64,000 bases of DNA. Origin: Pseudomonas japonica (lineage in GTDB: Bacteria > Pseudomonadota > Gammaproteobacteria > Pseudomonadales > Pseudomonadaceae). The notes under the pieces are model-generated. The model was given only the letters and a program-made list of their open reading frames with translations, had not been told where the DNA came from and did not search any database. Each line of letters starts with the position of its first letter. The first letter of the stretch is position 1. The stretch is from the NCBI RefSeq assembly GCF_900188455.1, contig NZ_FZOL01000001.1, forward strand, positions 434,001-498,000, given 5' to 3'. This document shows, one piece after another, positions 20,974 through 29,960 of this stretch. The position numbers and the translations under genes were made by a program.

Positions 20974-22016
20974 GCGTTGTCCTCCAGCAGGCGCCAGCGC
21001 ATCTGCTCACCGGCGCGCAGCGGAACGACGGTCTGCTCGCCGAACGGCAGGCTGTCGGGGGCGGTCCAGCTTTCGCGGACCAGGGTGATGGTGTCGGTGT
21101 TCGCCGGCAGGCCATAGAAGGCCGGGCCGTGCAGGCTGGCGAAACCTTCCAGCTTGTCCAGCGCATTGCGCTGCTCGAAGGCCTCGGCGTACAGCTCGAT
21201 CGCCGCGAAGGCGGTGTAGCAGCCGGCGCAGCCACAGGCGGCTTCCTTGGCGTGACGGGCATGCGGGGCCGAGTCGGTGCCGAGGAAGAACTTGCTGTTG
21301 CCGCTGGTGGCGGCGTCGAGCAGGGCGACCTGGTGGGTGTTGCGCTTGAGGATCGGCAGGCAGTAGAAGTGCGGGCGAATGCCGCCGACCAGCATGTGGT
21401 TGCGGTTGTACAGCAGGTGCTGGGCGGTGATGGTCGCGCCGACGTTGGCCGGGGCTTCCTTGACGAATTGCGCGGCATCGGCGGTGGTGATGTGTTCGAA
21501 CACCACTTTCAGGGTCGGGAAGCGTTCCACCACGCGACGCAGGTGTTCGTCGATGAACAGCTTCTCGCGGTCGAACACGTCGATCTCGCTGCGCGTCACT
21601 TCACCGTGGACCAGCAGGAGCATGCCGACTTCGGCCATGGCTTCGAGGGCCGGGAAGATCTTGTCGATGCTGGTGACGCCGGAATCCGAGTTGGTGGTGG
21701 CGCCGGCCGGGTACAGCTTGGCGGCGTAGACGAAGCCACTGGCCTTGGCCGCGCGGATGTCTTCCGGCTGGGTGCGGTCGGTGAGGTACAGCACCATCAG
21801 CGGCTCGAAACGGCTGCCGGCCGGCCGGGCATCGAGGATGCGCTGGCGATAGGCGCCGGCTTCGGCGGCATTGCGTACCGGCGGCACCAGGTTGGGCATG
21901 ATGATGGCGCGGGCGAAGGTGCGCGCCACGTCGCCGACGGTATGAGGCAGGACGGCTCCATCGCGAAGATGGATGTGCCAGTCATCGGGACGCAGAAGGG
22001 TCAGGCGATCGGACAT
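20970..22016 (-). CDS. pyrC: Dihydroorotase (type II)
   Basis: Zinc amidohydrolase of 348 residues that closes carbamoyl-aspartate to dihydroorotate in pyrimidine synthesis. Metal ligands are in DWHIHLRDG near the N-terminus, the carboxylated Lys region [29 protein letters not shown] and the catalytic Asp in [10 protein letters not shown]. Length and motifs fit the E. coli PyrC class. It overlaps rnt by 4 nt. Confidence 0.94.
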   Translation of the reverse strand: MSDRLTLLRPDDWHIHLRDGAVLPHTVGDVARTFARAIIMPNLVPPVRNAAEAGAYRQRILDARPAGSRFEPLMVLYLTDRTQPEDIRAAKASGFVYAAKLYPAGATTNSDSGVTSIDKIFPALEAMAEVGMLLLVHGEVTRSEIDVFDREKLFIDEHLRRVVERFPTLKVVFEHITTADAAQFVKEAPANVGATITAQHLLYNRNHMLVGGIRPHFYCLPILKRNTHQVALLDAATSGNSKFFLGTDSAPHARHAKEAACGCAGCYTAFAAIELYAEAFEQRNALDKLEGFASLHGPAFYGLPANTDTITLVRESWTAPDSLPFGEQTVVPLRAGEQMRWRLLEDNA

Positions 22017-22148
22017 TGGGCTTTCCAGGCGGTTCGAACTCTGGGCGAATGCTACCGGAAAAGCCTGTTCCGAGCACTCGCTATCAAGTTTTGCCGATGC
22101 CGTCCGATAGCCTGCAGGTAAGTCGAGAGAATTTTGTGGAGCCGCCCC

Positions 22149-23123
22149 GTGCGCCAGCGTTATCTAGCCCTGCTCAGCCTGTTCGCCAGCCTTCCGGCCG
22201 CCGCGCTCACGTTTCAGACGCGCGTGGAAAACATCGAGTGGAAGGTCGAAGGCGATCAGTTCGAGTGCCGACTGATCCAGCCCATTGCCGACTTCGGCAG
22301 CGGTGAGTTCGTGCGGCGCGCCGGCGAGCAGGCGACCTTCCGCCTGCGCTCGAGCAACAACGTGCTCGGTGCCGGCTCGGCGACCCTGCTGGCCGCCGCC
22401 GCGCCGTGGCAGCCGGGGCGCGGCGACATCAACCTCGGTTCGATCCGCATGGCCCGCACCGGTGTGCTGTTCAACAGCTCCCAGGGCCAGGCCAGTCGCC
22501 TGATCAACGGCCTGCTCGATGGTCGCAGCACAGTGGTGCGCAACTATGCCGGCGAGGCCGGACAGAGCATGGAAGTGCGCCTGCTGCCGGTGAAGTTCAA
22601 CAAGGCCTATGCCGATTACCAGGCGTGTTCGGTCAAGCTGCTGCCGATGAACTTCGACCAGATCCGCCAGACCCGTGTCGGTTTCCCGGGCAACGGCATC
22701 GACCTGGATGCCGACGCCCGCGCGCGGCTGGACGTGCTGCTCGATTTCCTCAAGGCCGATCCCACGGTCAATCACATCGAGCTGGACGGTCACTCCGACA
22801 ACAGCGGCAACCGTCTGACCAACCGCGACCTTTCTCGGCGCCGTGCCCTGGCGGTGCAGGATTACCTCAAGGCGCATGGCGTGCCGGAGGAGAACATCGT
22901 CGTGCGTTTTCACGGCGAGCGTTATCCGCTGGCGGCCAACAACTCCTCGGCCAACCGCGCGCGCAACCGCCGGGTGAACATCCAGCTGGACCGTGTCACT
23001 CCCGTGGAGAAGCCCGCCGCGGAAAAACCGGCTGAGCCCGCGGCACCGACACCGCCGCCGTCTGGCGCTCCGGCGAGTCCCGCGGCCCAGGCCCAGCCGG
23101 GCAAACCCGCGATCAAATCCTGA
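22149..23123 (+). CDS. motY: MotY-like OmpA-family outer-membrane flagellar protein
   Basis: Protein of 324 residues with a signal peptide ([19 protein letters not shown]), an N-terminal beta domain and a C-terminal OmpA peptidoglycan-binding domain ([43 protein letters not shown]). The tail is Pro/Ala-rich. MotY forms the T ring around the polar flagellar motor and recruits the MotAB/MotCD stators. The position between pyrC and argG is that of PA3526 in P. aeruginosa. The start is GTG at 22149, with GGAG 7 nt upstream; a TTG at 22134 is an alternative. Confidence 0.85.
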   Translation: MRQRYLALLSLFASLPAAALTFQTRVENIEWKVEGDQFECRLIQPIADFGSGEFVRRAGEQATFRLRSSNNVLGAGSATLLAAAAPWQPGRGDINLGSIRMARTGVLFNSSQGQASRLINGLLDGRSTVVRNYAGEAGQSMEVRLLPVKFNKAYADYQACSVKLLPMNFDQIRQTRVGFPGNGIDLDADARARLDVLLDFLKADPTVNHIELDGHSDNSGNRLTNRDLSRRRALAVQDYLKAHGVPEENIVVRFHGERYPLAANNSSANRARNRRVNIQLDRVTPVEKPAAEKPAEPAAPTPPPSGAPASPAAQAQPGKPAIKS

Positions 23124-23251
23124 GTGCGACTGTCCGTCGCGCTCACGACAGTTCCTGTCGCTTTGTCGTCACAAGCTGTCGCCCCACTGTAAATTCATCG
23201 GCGGGATCGGTAGACTCTACGGTTTTCCGTACAACCCCGTGGAGTGATGGC

Positions 23252-24469
<1,218 letters not shown>

Positions 24470-24485
24470 TTCGGCGGCGTCACTG

Positions 24486-24517
24486 AAAAAACCCGGCATC
24501 GATGCCGGGTTTTTTTA
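24486..24517. terminator. Bidirectional terminator after argG
   Basis: Perfect stem ACCCGGCATC / GATGCCGGGT flanked by A5 and T7, between argG and the convergent membrane-protein gene, whose stop codon it overlaps. Confidence 0.92.
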
Positions 24518-25015
24518 TTCGCGGATCGGCGGGGAATGATTTTGTGGCGTCTCGGCGACGATGCTGATGCGTTTCCCCGTTTCCAGATTGTGCAGCGTCA
24601 GTGTTCCCGTCGTGGTGTTCTGTAGGGCATGTCGCGCGATAACTTCCAGAAGCGCTTGTGAACCGGGGCCGGATAGCGTCACCGTGGCCAGTGTTGTTGC
24701 GTGTGAAAACGGAAGTGCAAGTGTCGGAGAACTTTCCAGGTTGCGTGTATTCGCTGGCGGGAATGAAGTTGCCGTTGTTTCCGTTGTCGTGTTTTCCGCT
24801 GCTTGATCCTCCGGGCCATAAAGACTTTTGGTGTTGAAGTTCAGGGTAAGAAAAAACAGCAATGTCAGAAACGGCGGAAAGCCAACCAGGAACCAGGTGT
24901 AGATACTCTGGCTGCTTTCATCCAGAAACGGCAGCGACGCCAGCGCCGACGCTTCGATGATTCCGGCGAAGATGGCGATGATGGTCAGTGGGCTCTTCGG
25001 TTCTGAGCTGCTCAT
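24515..25015 (-). CDS. Uncharacterised two-helix membrane protein
   Basis: 166 residues, not recognised. Two hydrophobic segments (about 9-25, LTIIAIFAGIIEASALASL; about 37-58, TWFLVGFPPFLTLLFFLTL) are followed by a Thr-rich linker and a C-terminal domain of about 70 residues that may lie in the cytoplasm or periplasm. Its codon use is more AT-rich than that of its neighbours. The ATG at 25015 (MSSSEPKSPL) is chosen because the helices follow at once; the upstream extension looks non-coding and no strong ribosome-binding site is seen. It has no operon partner. Confidence 0.6.
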   Translation of the reverse strand: MSSSEPKSPLTIIAIFAGIIEASALASLPFLDESSQSIYTWFLVGFPPFLTLLFFLTLNFNTKSLYGPEDQAAENTTTETTATSFPPANTRNLESSPTLALPFSHATTLATVTLSGPGSQALLEVIARHALQNTTTGTLTLHNLETGKRISIVAETPQNHSPPIRE

Positions 25016-25487
25016 GGGCGGTGTTCTCTGCGCTGTCGCGCGTCTGCTCGAGGCTAACTGGGCCTTGCGGTCCGGGGGCTTTGCCGGGAGTCTGGCGCAC
25101 AATGCGCGGGCTCATCACCGGGTGATGGCTCTTGCCGAGGAAGTTTTTCGGGGGGCGCCTTGGGATCGCAGGCGACAGGTGCCAGGTGGATCGGACTTGT
25201 TTCGTGCTTATTAGGGAAATTTCCTTCAAGTAGTCAGTCGTTATTCGTAGCGATATTTTTGATGTGCATGGCTAGCATCCTTTGATGCCTTGGTTGCTTC
25301 GCTCAAGGCGCGCGAGAACGGTCAAACAAAACAGCCTGTAGGAATATTCTGTAAGAGCATTCCCTTATTTATGTAGTACTTGTCTTTGCGTGCAAGTGTT
25401 CACCACAGACATCATGCATTGCACGGACTGACTGGGCTATTGTTGCGGGCCTCTAATAAGTCGAATAGTTAATAATGGATCTTGCCC
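25016..25487. other. Intergenic region upstream of the ErdR-like gene
   Basis: 472 bp without a supported gene, AT-richer towards the right. It contains the 5' region of the small membrane-protein gene and probably the promoter of the regulator. A GGAAT-N13-ATTCC dyad occurs near 25.34 kb within CCTGTAGGAATATTCTGTAA. The short open frames are not protein-like. Confidence 0.5.
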
Positions 25488-26114
25488 ATGAATAAAGTGC
25501 TGATCGTCGATGACCATCCGGTCATTCGCTTGGCCGTACGCATGCTGATGGACCGGCATGGTTATGAAGTGATTGGGGAAACGGACAACGGTGTGGATGC
25601 GCTGCAGCTGGCGCGGGAGCATCTGCCGGATATCGTCATTCTGGATATCGGGATTCCCAAGCTCGATGGTCTGGAAGTCATTGGCCGGCTGACGGCCAAC
25701 GGCATCGTCATCAAGGTCCTGGTGCTTACCTCGCAGGCGCCGGGGCATTTCTCCATGCGCTGCATGCAGGCGGGTGCGGCAGGCTACGTGTGCAAGCAGC
25801 AGGACCTCACCGAACTGCTCAGTGCGATCAAGGCGGTGCTGTCCGGCTACAGTTACTTCCCCAACCAGGCGTTGCATTCGGTGCGTTCGAACCTGGGCGG
25901 ATCCAGCGAGGCGGATATGGTCGGACGCTTGTCCGGAAGGGAGATGATGGTGTTGCAGCAACTGGCCCGCGGTAAATCCAACAAGGAGATCGCCGATGGC
26001 ATGTTTCTCAGCAACAAGACGGTAAGTACCTACAAGACGCGCCTGTTGCTCAAACTCAATGCCCGCTCACTGGTCGACCTGATCGAACTGGCGCAACGCA
26101 ACGGTCTGGTCTGA
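25488..26114 (+). CDS. erdR: NarL/FixJ-type response regulator, ErdR-like
   Basis: Response regulator of 208 residues. The receiver has D8/D9 (LIVDDHP), phospho-acceptor D53 (VILDIGIPK) and K103 (YVCKQ). A LuxR-type helix-turn-helix follows (LSGREMMVLQQLARGKSNKEIADGMFLSNKTVSTYKTRLLLKL). No sensor kinase is adjacent. It resembles the orphan regulator ErdR (PA3604), which controls ethanol and acetate use in P. aeruginosa, but EvgA/BvgA-like regulators are similar, so the symbol is tentative. ATG at 25488 is preferred over a TTG two codons earlier. Confidence 0.7.
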   Translation: MNKVLIVDDHPVIRLAVRMLMDRHGYEVIGETDNGVDALQLAREHLPDIVILDIGIPKLDGLEVIGRLTANGIVIKVLVLTSQAPGHFSMRCMQAGAAGYVCKQQDLTELLSAIKAVLSGYSYFPNQALHSVRSNLGGSSEADMVGRLSGREMMVLQQLARGKSNKEIADGMFLSNKTVSTYKTRLLLKLNARSLVDLIELAQRNGLV

Positions 26115-26130
26115 TGTCGGCACAAAACGC

Positions 26131-26167
26131 AAAAAGCCTCCCGTAATGGAGGCTTTTGTTTTTTCAG
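26131..26167 (+). terminator. Terminator after the ErdR-like gene
   Basis: Stem AAAAAGCCTCC / GGAGGCTTTT with a 6-nt loop, then TGTTTTTT; 16 bp after the stop codon. Confidence 0.85.
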
Positions 26168-26179
26168 GCCCATGACGTT

Positions 26180-26359
26180 TCAAAGATCGAAGTCGTAATC
26201 AGCCAGTTGCTTTTGCAAACGGCGCTCTTCCAGCAGATTGTCGATGGTACGACGCTTGCTCAGGTTGGTTTTCGCCGCTTCTACGGGAGTATCGGAAGCA
26301 AACTCTTCAGGCGCTGCGGATTCATCATCAATATCAAGGTCTTCTTTATCAGTGCTCAT
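26180..26359 (-). CDS. PA3496-family small acidic protein
   Basis: 59 codons on the minus strand starting MSTDKEDLDIDDESAAPEEF, ending LLEERRLQKQLADYDFDL. The N-terminal half is acidic and probably disordered; the C-terminal half is a charged helix (SKRRTIDNLLEERRLQKQLADY). It matches the small family that RefSeq names PA3496 family putative envelope integrity protein, which sits next to nth in Pseudomonas. It lies 104 bp downstream of nth on the same strand's upstream side, and its 3' end abuts the terminator of the regulator gene. Function is not established. Confidence 0.8.
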   Translation of the reverse strand: MSTDKEDLDIDDESAAPEEFASDTPVEAAKTNLSKRRTIDNLLEERRLQKQLADYDFDL

Positions 26360-26463
26360 GTGTCACTCCGTTCCAAGAGGGCCATTGGCGCCCCTTATAA
26401 CGATATTCCAGACACGGGTAAAAAAGATTTTTTCAATCAATGGGGCAGGATTTCCCTATTTCG

Positions 26464-27102
26464 TCAATCGTCGGAGGTCTTCTGCTTGTATTCGCACAAG
26501 TCCTCGATCCGACAACTTCCACAGCGTGGCTTGCGGGCCTGGCAAACATAGCGTCCGTGCAGGATCAGCCAGTGGTGGGCGTCCAGCAGATAGGCCTTGG
26601 GCACGAACTTCAACAATGCCTTTTCCACGTCGACGACATTCTTCCCGGGGGCGATTCCGGTGCGGTTGCTGACGCGGAAAATGTGTGTATCCACCGCCAT
26701 GGTCAATTGCCGGAAGGCTGTGTTGAGGACGACGTTGGCGGTCTTGCGTCCTACCCCGGGGAGGGCTTCCAGCGCCTCGCGGGTTTCCGGGACCTGACTA
26801 TCGTGCTGCTCGACGAGGATGCGGCAGGTCTCGATGACGTTCTTCGCCTTGCTGTTGTACAGGCCGATGGTCTTGATGTACTCGGACAGGCCTTCCACGC
26901 CCAGGGCATGGATGGCCGCCGGGGTGTTGGCCACCGGGAACAGTTTCGCGGTGGCCTTGTTGACCCCGACGTCGGTGGCTTGTGCCGAGAGGATCACGGC
27001 GATCAGCAACTCGAAGGGTGAGCTGTAGGCCAGTTCGGTTTTGGGTTCGGGATTGTCTTCATGCAGCCGGCGGAAAATCTCCAGGCGTTTGGCGGCGTTC
27101 AT
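26464..27102 (-). CDS. nth: Endonuclease III
   Basis: DNA glycosylase/AP lyase of 212 residues that removes oxidised pyrimidines. It has the helix-hairpin-helix with catalytic Lys and the GVD Asp (EALPGVGRKTANVVLNTAF, MAVDTHIFRVSNR) and the C-terminal [4Fe-4S] ligands C-x6-C-x2-C-x5-C (CQARKPRCGSCRIEDLC). The start overlaps the rnfE stop by 4 nt, so it is the last gene of the rnf operon, as in P. aeruginosa. Confidence 0.95.
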   Translation of the reverse strand: MNAAKRLEIFRRLHEDNPEPKTELAYSSPFELLIAVILSAQATDVGVNKATAKLFPVANTPAAIHALGVEGLSEYIKTIGLYNSKAKNVIETCRILVEQHDSQVPETREALEALPGVGRKTANVVLNTAFRQLTMAVDTHIFRVSNRTGIAPGKNVVDVEKALLKFVPKAYLLDAHHWLILHGRYVCQARKPRCGSCRIEDLCEYKQKTSDD

Positions 27103-27665
27103 TGATCAGCGGTTTCCTTCACGGTCTTGGGTGGCCTGTTGCGACAGGCTCGATTGATCAGGGCCAGCAGCAGGCCGAGCAGCAGCAGGGCGCCCGGAGC
27201 GAGGCTGGCGAGACGCAGGCCGGTGCTGGCCGGCCCGCCGGTAAATGAGAGGTGCAGTGTGCCGCTGGCCAGCAGTTCGCGGCTGCTCCCCAGCAGCAGG
27301 AACAGCGCGCTGTAGCCACCCAGCAGGATGGCCACGCGTCGCCACTGCGCGGCGTTGCCGAGGCTTTGTTCGAACAGCAGGCAGCTCACGGCGATGAGTT
27401 CCGGGTAGATGCCCAGCGCCTGGCGCAACTCAAGGGCCCAGGCTTGCAGGGCCAGGGTCTGGCAGGTGACCACCAGGGCGGCCAGCAGAATATTGGCGAG
27501 CCCGTTGCAGGTCGGATCCAGGCGGCCGCGCAGCGGAGTCATCAGGCCGCGATGGATGCCGATCGCCAGTACGCTGAGCAACGTCATGCTGGCGCCCTGG
27601 ACCAGCGTCTGGCTTGCGCCCAGCAGCGGCGCCAGGCTCAGGGCGGCGAGCCAGGATCTATTCAT
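27099..27665 (-). CDS. rnfE: RnfE-like membrane subunit (divergent)
   Basis: Protein of 188 residues with about six hydrophobic helices, in the position of RnfE. The segment that is normally LCPLLAVTNT reads LAPLLGASQT, so the first conserved cysteine is replaced by A12; the second (C95, IAVSC) remains. In canonical Rnf/Nqr complexes these cysteines, with those of RnfA, ligate a membrane [2Fe-2S] cluster. It overlaps both rnfG and nth. A working Rnf pump is doubtful because RnfB and RnfC are absent. Confidence 0.72.
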   Translation of the reverse strand: MNRSWLAALSLAPLLGASQTLVQGASMTLLSVLAIGIHRGLMTPLRGRLDPTCNGLANILLAALVVTCQTLALQAWALELRQALGIYPELIAVSCLLFEQSLGNAAQWRRVAILLGGYSALFLLLGSSRELLASGTLHLSFTGGPASTGLRLASLAPGALLLLGLLLALINRACRNRPPKTVKETADQ

Positions 27666-28269
27666 GGCTGCCAGCCTCCGTCAGCCACAGCCGCGCATGC
27701 TCGTCGAAGTAGCGCAGGGCGTCCTGGATCGCCTGGATCACCGCCCGCGAGGTCACGCTGGCTCCGGCCAGTTGATCGAACTGGCCGTTGTCGCGCTTCA
27801 GCGCCCAGGCGCCTTCCGGGGTATTGCCCTGGCTGCGGCCGTTGAAGGCCAGCAGCCAGGAATTGCCCGGCTCCGCCAGACGCGCGCCCAGGCCTGGGGT
27901 CTCCTGTTGCTGCAACACCCGGCTGGCGAGCAGGCGGCCTTCGCGGTCGATGGCGACCAGCAGGTCGATCGGGCCCCCGTAACCCTGGAAACGGCTATGC
28001 AGCACCACCGCACTGGGGCGGTCCCGCAGTGTGGCGAGATAGCCGGCCTGCAGGCGGCTGTGCGGCAATTGGGGATCGGGCAGGGTCAGTGGCTGTTGCA
28101 GTGGCTGGTTGTCGTAGCTGCCTTCGGGTAGCACGCTGAGCCAGGTGCGGGCCTGCAAGCGCTGCTCTGCCGCGCTGATCCGCGGCGCGCAATAGCGCTG
28201 CCAGGCAACGCTGACACTCACCGCCAACACGGCGAGGAGCAGCACCAGCAACAGTCCACGATGCTTCAT
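27658..28269 (-). CDS. rnfG: RnfG-like FMN-binding subunit
   Basis: Protein of 203 residues with an N-terminal membrane anchor (HRGLLLVLLLAVLAVSVSVAW) and an FMN-binding periplasmic domain. The flavinylation motif FDQLAGASVTS corresponds to the D-x2-SGA[ST]xT consensus, with the acceptor Thr kept. GYGGPIDLLVAID and QETPGLG are family motifs. Start at 28269 overlaps the rnfD stop by 4 nt. Unlike RnfA/E it keeps its cofactor site. Confidence 0.8.
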   Translation of the reverse strand: MKHRGLLLVLLLAVLAVSVSVAWQRYCAPRISAAEQRLQARTWLSVLPEGSYDNQPLQQPLTLPDPQLPHSRLQAGYLATLRDRPSAVVLHSRFQGYGGPIDLLVAIDREGRLLASRVLQQQETPGLGARLAEPGNSWLLAFNGRSQGNTPEGAWALKRDNGQFDQLAGASVTSRAVIQAIQDALRYFDEHARLWLTEAGSHE

Positions 28270-29246
28270 GTCGCCTCCGTTTGCCGACGTTCGCCCCAGC
28301 GATCCAGCGCCGGCACGCAGAGGTTCATCAGCAGCACGGCGAAGGCCATGCCGTCGGGATAGTTGCCCCAGGTGCGGAGCAGGTAGACCAGCACGCCGAC
28401 GCCAGCGCCGAACAGCAGGCGGCCCCCTGGGGTTTTCGCGCCGCTGACCGGCTCGGTGACGATGAAGAAGGCGCCGAGCAGGGTCGAGCCGGCCAGCAGG
28501 TGCAGGAGCGGCGAACCGTTGGAGTCGGAGCCCGATCCGTTCCAGCAGAACAGGCTGATGAGGAACAGGCTGCCCAGCATCGCCAGCGGTGCGTGCCAAC
28601 TGATCACCTTGCGTTGCAGGAGGAACAGGCCGCCCGCGAGAAAGGCGAGACTGGCCCATTCGCTACCGCGCCCGGCGAAATGGCCGAAGCCGGGGTGACT
28701 GGCGAACAGTTCATCGATGGTCAGGCTGCGGTTCTGCCGCAGACCGTCGAGCACGGTGGCCTGGGCCCAGGCGTCGGGTCGCTCGCCGAGGCCGAACAGG
28801 GCATCGAGGCTGTGACCGAGATCCGGCGCTTGTGGCGCTGGCCAGTGGGTCATCTGCAAGGGGAAGGACAGCAGCACCACGGCATAGCCGAGCATCGCCG
28901 GGTTGAACGGGTTGCGCCCGACTCCGCCGTACAGCTGCTTGCCAAGGGCGATGGCGCTGCTGGCGGCGATCAGGGGCAACCACCACGGCGTTTGGGCGGG
29001 CAGGGCGATGGCCAGCAGGGCCGCACTGACCAGTGCGCTGCCGTCATTCAGTGCTGGCCGTACCGGGCGCTGGCGCAGTCGCAGCAGCGCGGCTTCGGTC
29101 AACAGCGCGCCGGTGGCGGTGAGCAGCAGATTGAACAGAACGCCCCAGCCGTAAATCCAGAACAGCGCCAGAAAACCGGGCAGACAGGCCAGCAACACCA
29201 GTTGCATGGCGCTGCGCAGGCGAACGTCGGTATCAACCGCGGACAT
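28266..29246 (-). CDS. rnfD: RnfD-like membrane subunit
   Basis: Protein of 326 residues with multiple membrane helices of the NqrB/RnfD family. The region FIVTEPVSGAKTPGGRLLFG corresponds to the FMN-attachment segment, with a Thr available as acceptor. GGVGRNPFNPAMLGYAVVLL and GNYPDGMAFAVLLMN are family signatures. Its start lies inside the rnfB remnant. Directly upstream one expects rnfC, which is missing. Confidence 0.82.
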   Translation of the reverse strand: MSAVDTDVRLRSAMQLVLLACLPGFLALFWIYGWGVLFNLLLTATGALLTEAALLRLRQRPVRPALNDGSALVSAALLAIALPAQTPWWLPLIAASSAIALGKQLYGGVGRNPFNPAMLGYAVVLLSFPLQMTHWPAPQAPDLGHSLDALFGLGERPDAWAQATVLDGLRQNRSLTIDELFASHPGFGHFAGRGSEWASLAFLAGGLFLLQRKVISWHAPLAMLGSLFLISLFCWNGSGSDSNGSPLLHLLAGSTLLGAFFIVTEPVSGAKTPGGRLLFGAGVGVLVYLLRTWGNYPDGMAFAVLLMNLCVPALDRWGERRQTEAT

Positions 29247-29292
29247 GGCCGTCGACCGGTTGCAGGGCGTCGATGCGTTGAATCAGATTCAT
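29233..29292 (-). pseudogene. rnfB: Remnant of rnfB left by an rnfBC deletion
   Basis: A 19-codon frame, MNLIQRIDALQPVDGHVRG, overlaps the rnfA stop (ATGA) and runs 14 nt into rnfD. The first ten residues match the N-terminus of Pseudomonas RnfB as I recall it (MNxIQRIDALLPQTQCG...). The cysteine-rich rest of RnfB and all of RnfC are absent: only 42 nt separate rnfA from rnfD. The residual frame may still couple translation of rnfA and rnfD. Confidence 0.6.
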
Positions 29293-29870
29293 GATGTGAA
29301 CAATCCGTTGAACCCGAGAAAAGCCATGGCCATGATCCCGGCACTCATCAGCTCGATGGGCAGGCCGCGGAAGGCCAGGGGGACATCGTCATGCTGGCTG
29401 CGCTGGCGCAGATCATCGAACAGTGCCAGCACCAGCCAGAAACCCAGGCCGCTGCCGAGTCCGACCAGTAGCGCATGGAGCACACCGCGGTCTTCGTCAC
29501 TCAACTGCAGGCATAGCCCCAGCAGCGCGGCATTGCCACTGAGCAGCGGCTGGAGGCCGTCGAAGCGCCAGTGTTTCAGGGCGCGGCGCAGCCCCGCGAG
29601 AATCGGCGCGGCGCTCAGCACGCCCAGGGGCAGGAAGACGAACAGACGCAGGTAGTCGAGTTGCAGCGGGCGCAGGCCGTACTGGTAGAGCAGTTGCCCG
29701 AGCGTGCTGACCAGCAGCATCGCCACCAGCGTGGCCAGCCCCAGCGCGTGGACCCGGGGCCGGGTCGGCGCGGCGTCCTCGCGCAACAACGGATCGAGCG
29801 CCAACGTGTGCTGCAGGACGATGTTGTTGATCAGGGCTGCGCCGATCAGCGCGAGGATCAGTTCGGTCAT
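29289..29870 (-). CDS. rnfA: RnfA-like membrane subunit (divergent)
   Basis: Protein of 193 residues with about six hydrophobic helices. MTELILALIGAALINNIVL and the C-terminal VPLAFRGLPIELMSAGIMAMAFLGFNGL are RnfA-like. The canonical LCPF motif reads ALDPLL (D26 for Cys) and the second, normally TTNC, reads SGNA (A114 for Cys), so neither Fe-S ligand is present. The start at 29870 is chosen over a 14-codon extension. It opens the operon rnfA-D-G-E-nth. Confidence 0.72.
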   Translation of the reverse strand: MTELILALIGAALINNIVLQHTLALDPLLREDAAPTRPRVHALGLATLVAMLLVSTLGQLLYQYGLRPLQLDYLRLFVFLPLGVLSAAPILAGLRRALKHWRFDGLQPLLSGNAALLGLCLQLSDEDRGVLHALLVGLGSGLGFWLVLALFDDLRQRSQHDDVPLAFRGLPIELMSAGIMAMAFLGFNGLFTS

Positions 29871-29928
29871 GACGGTGCCAGCGGCAAGGTGCAGGAGGCC
29901 ATTATCCGGCAATGACGAGGCAATGAGA

Positions 29929-29955
29929 ACGCCCCGGCGGATGAGGCCGGGGCGT
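29929..29955 (-). terminator. Hairpin downstream of metG
   Basis: Stem ACGCCCCGGC / GCCGGGGCGT just past the metG stop, followed on the minus strand by TCTCATTG. The T-tract is weak, so some read-through into rnf is possible. Confidence 0.6.
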
Positions 29956-29960
29956 CGGGC

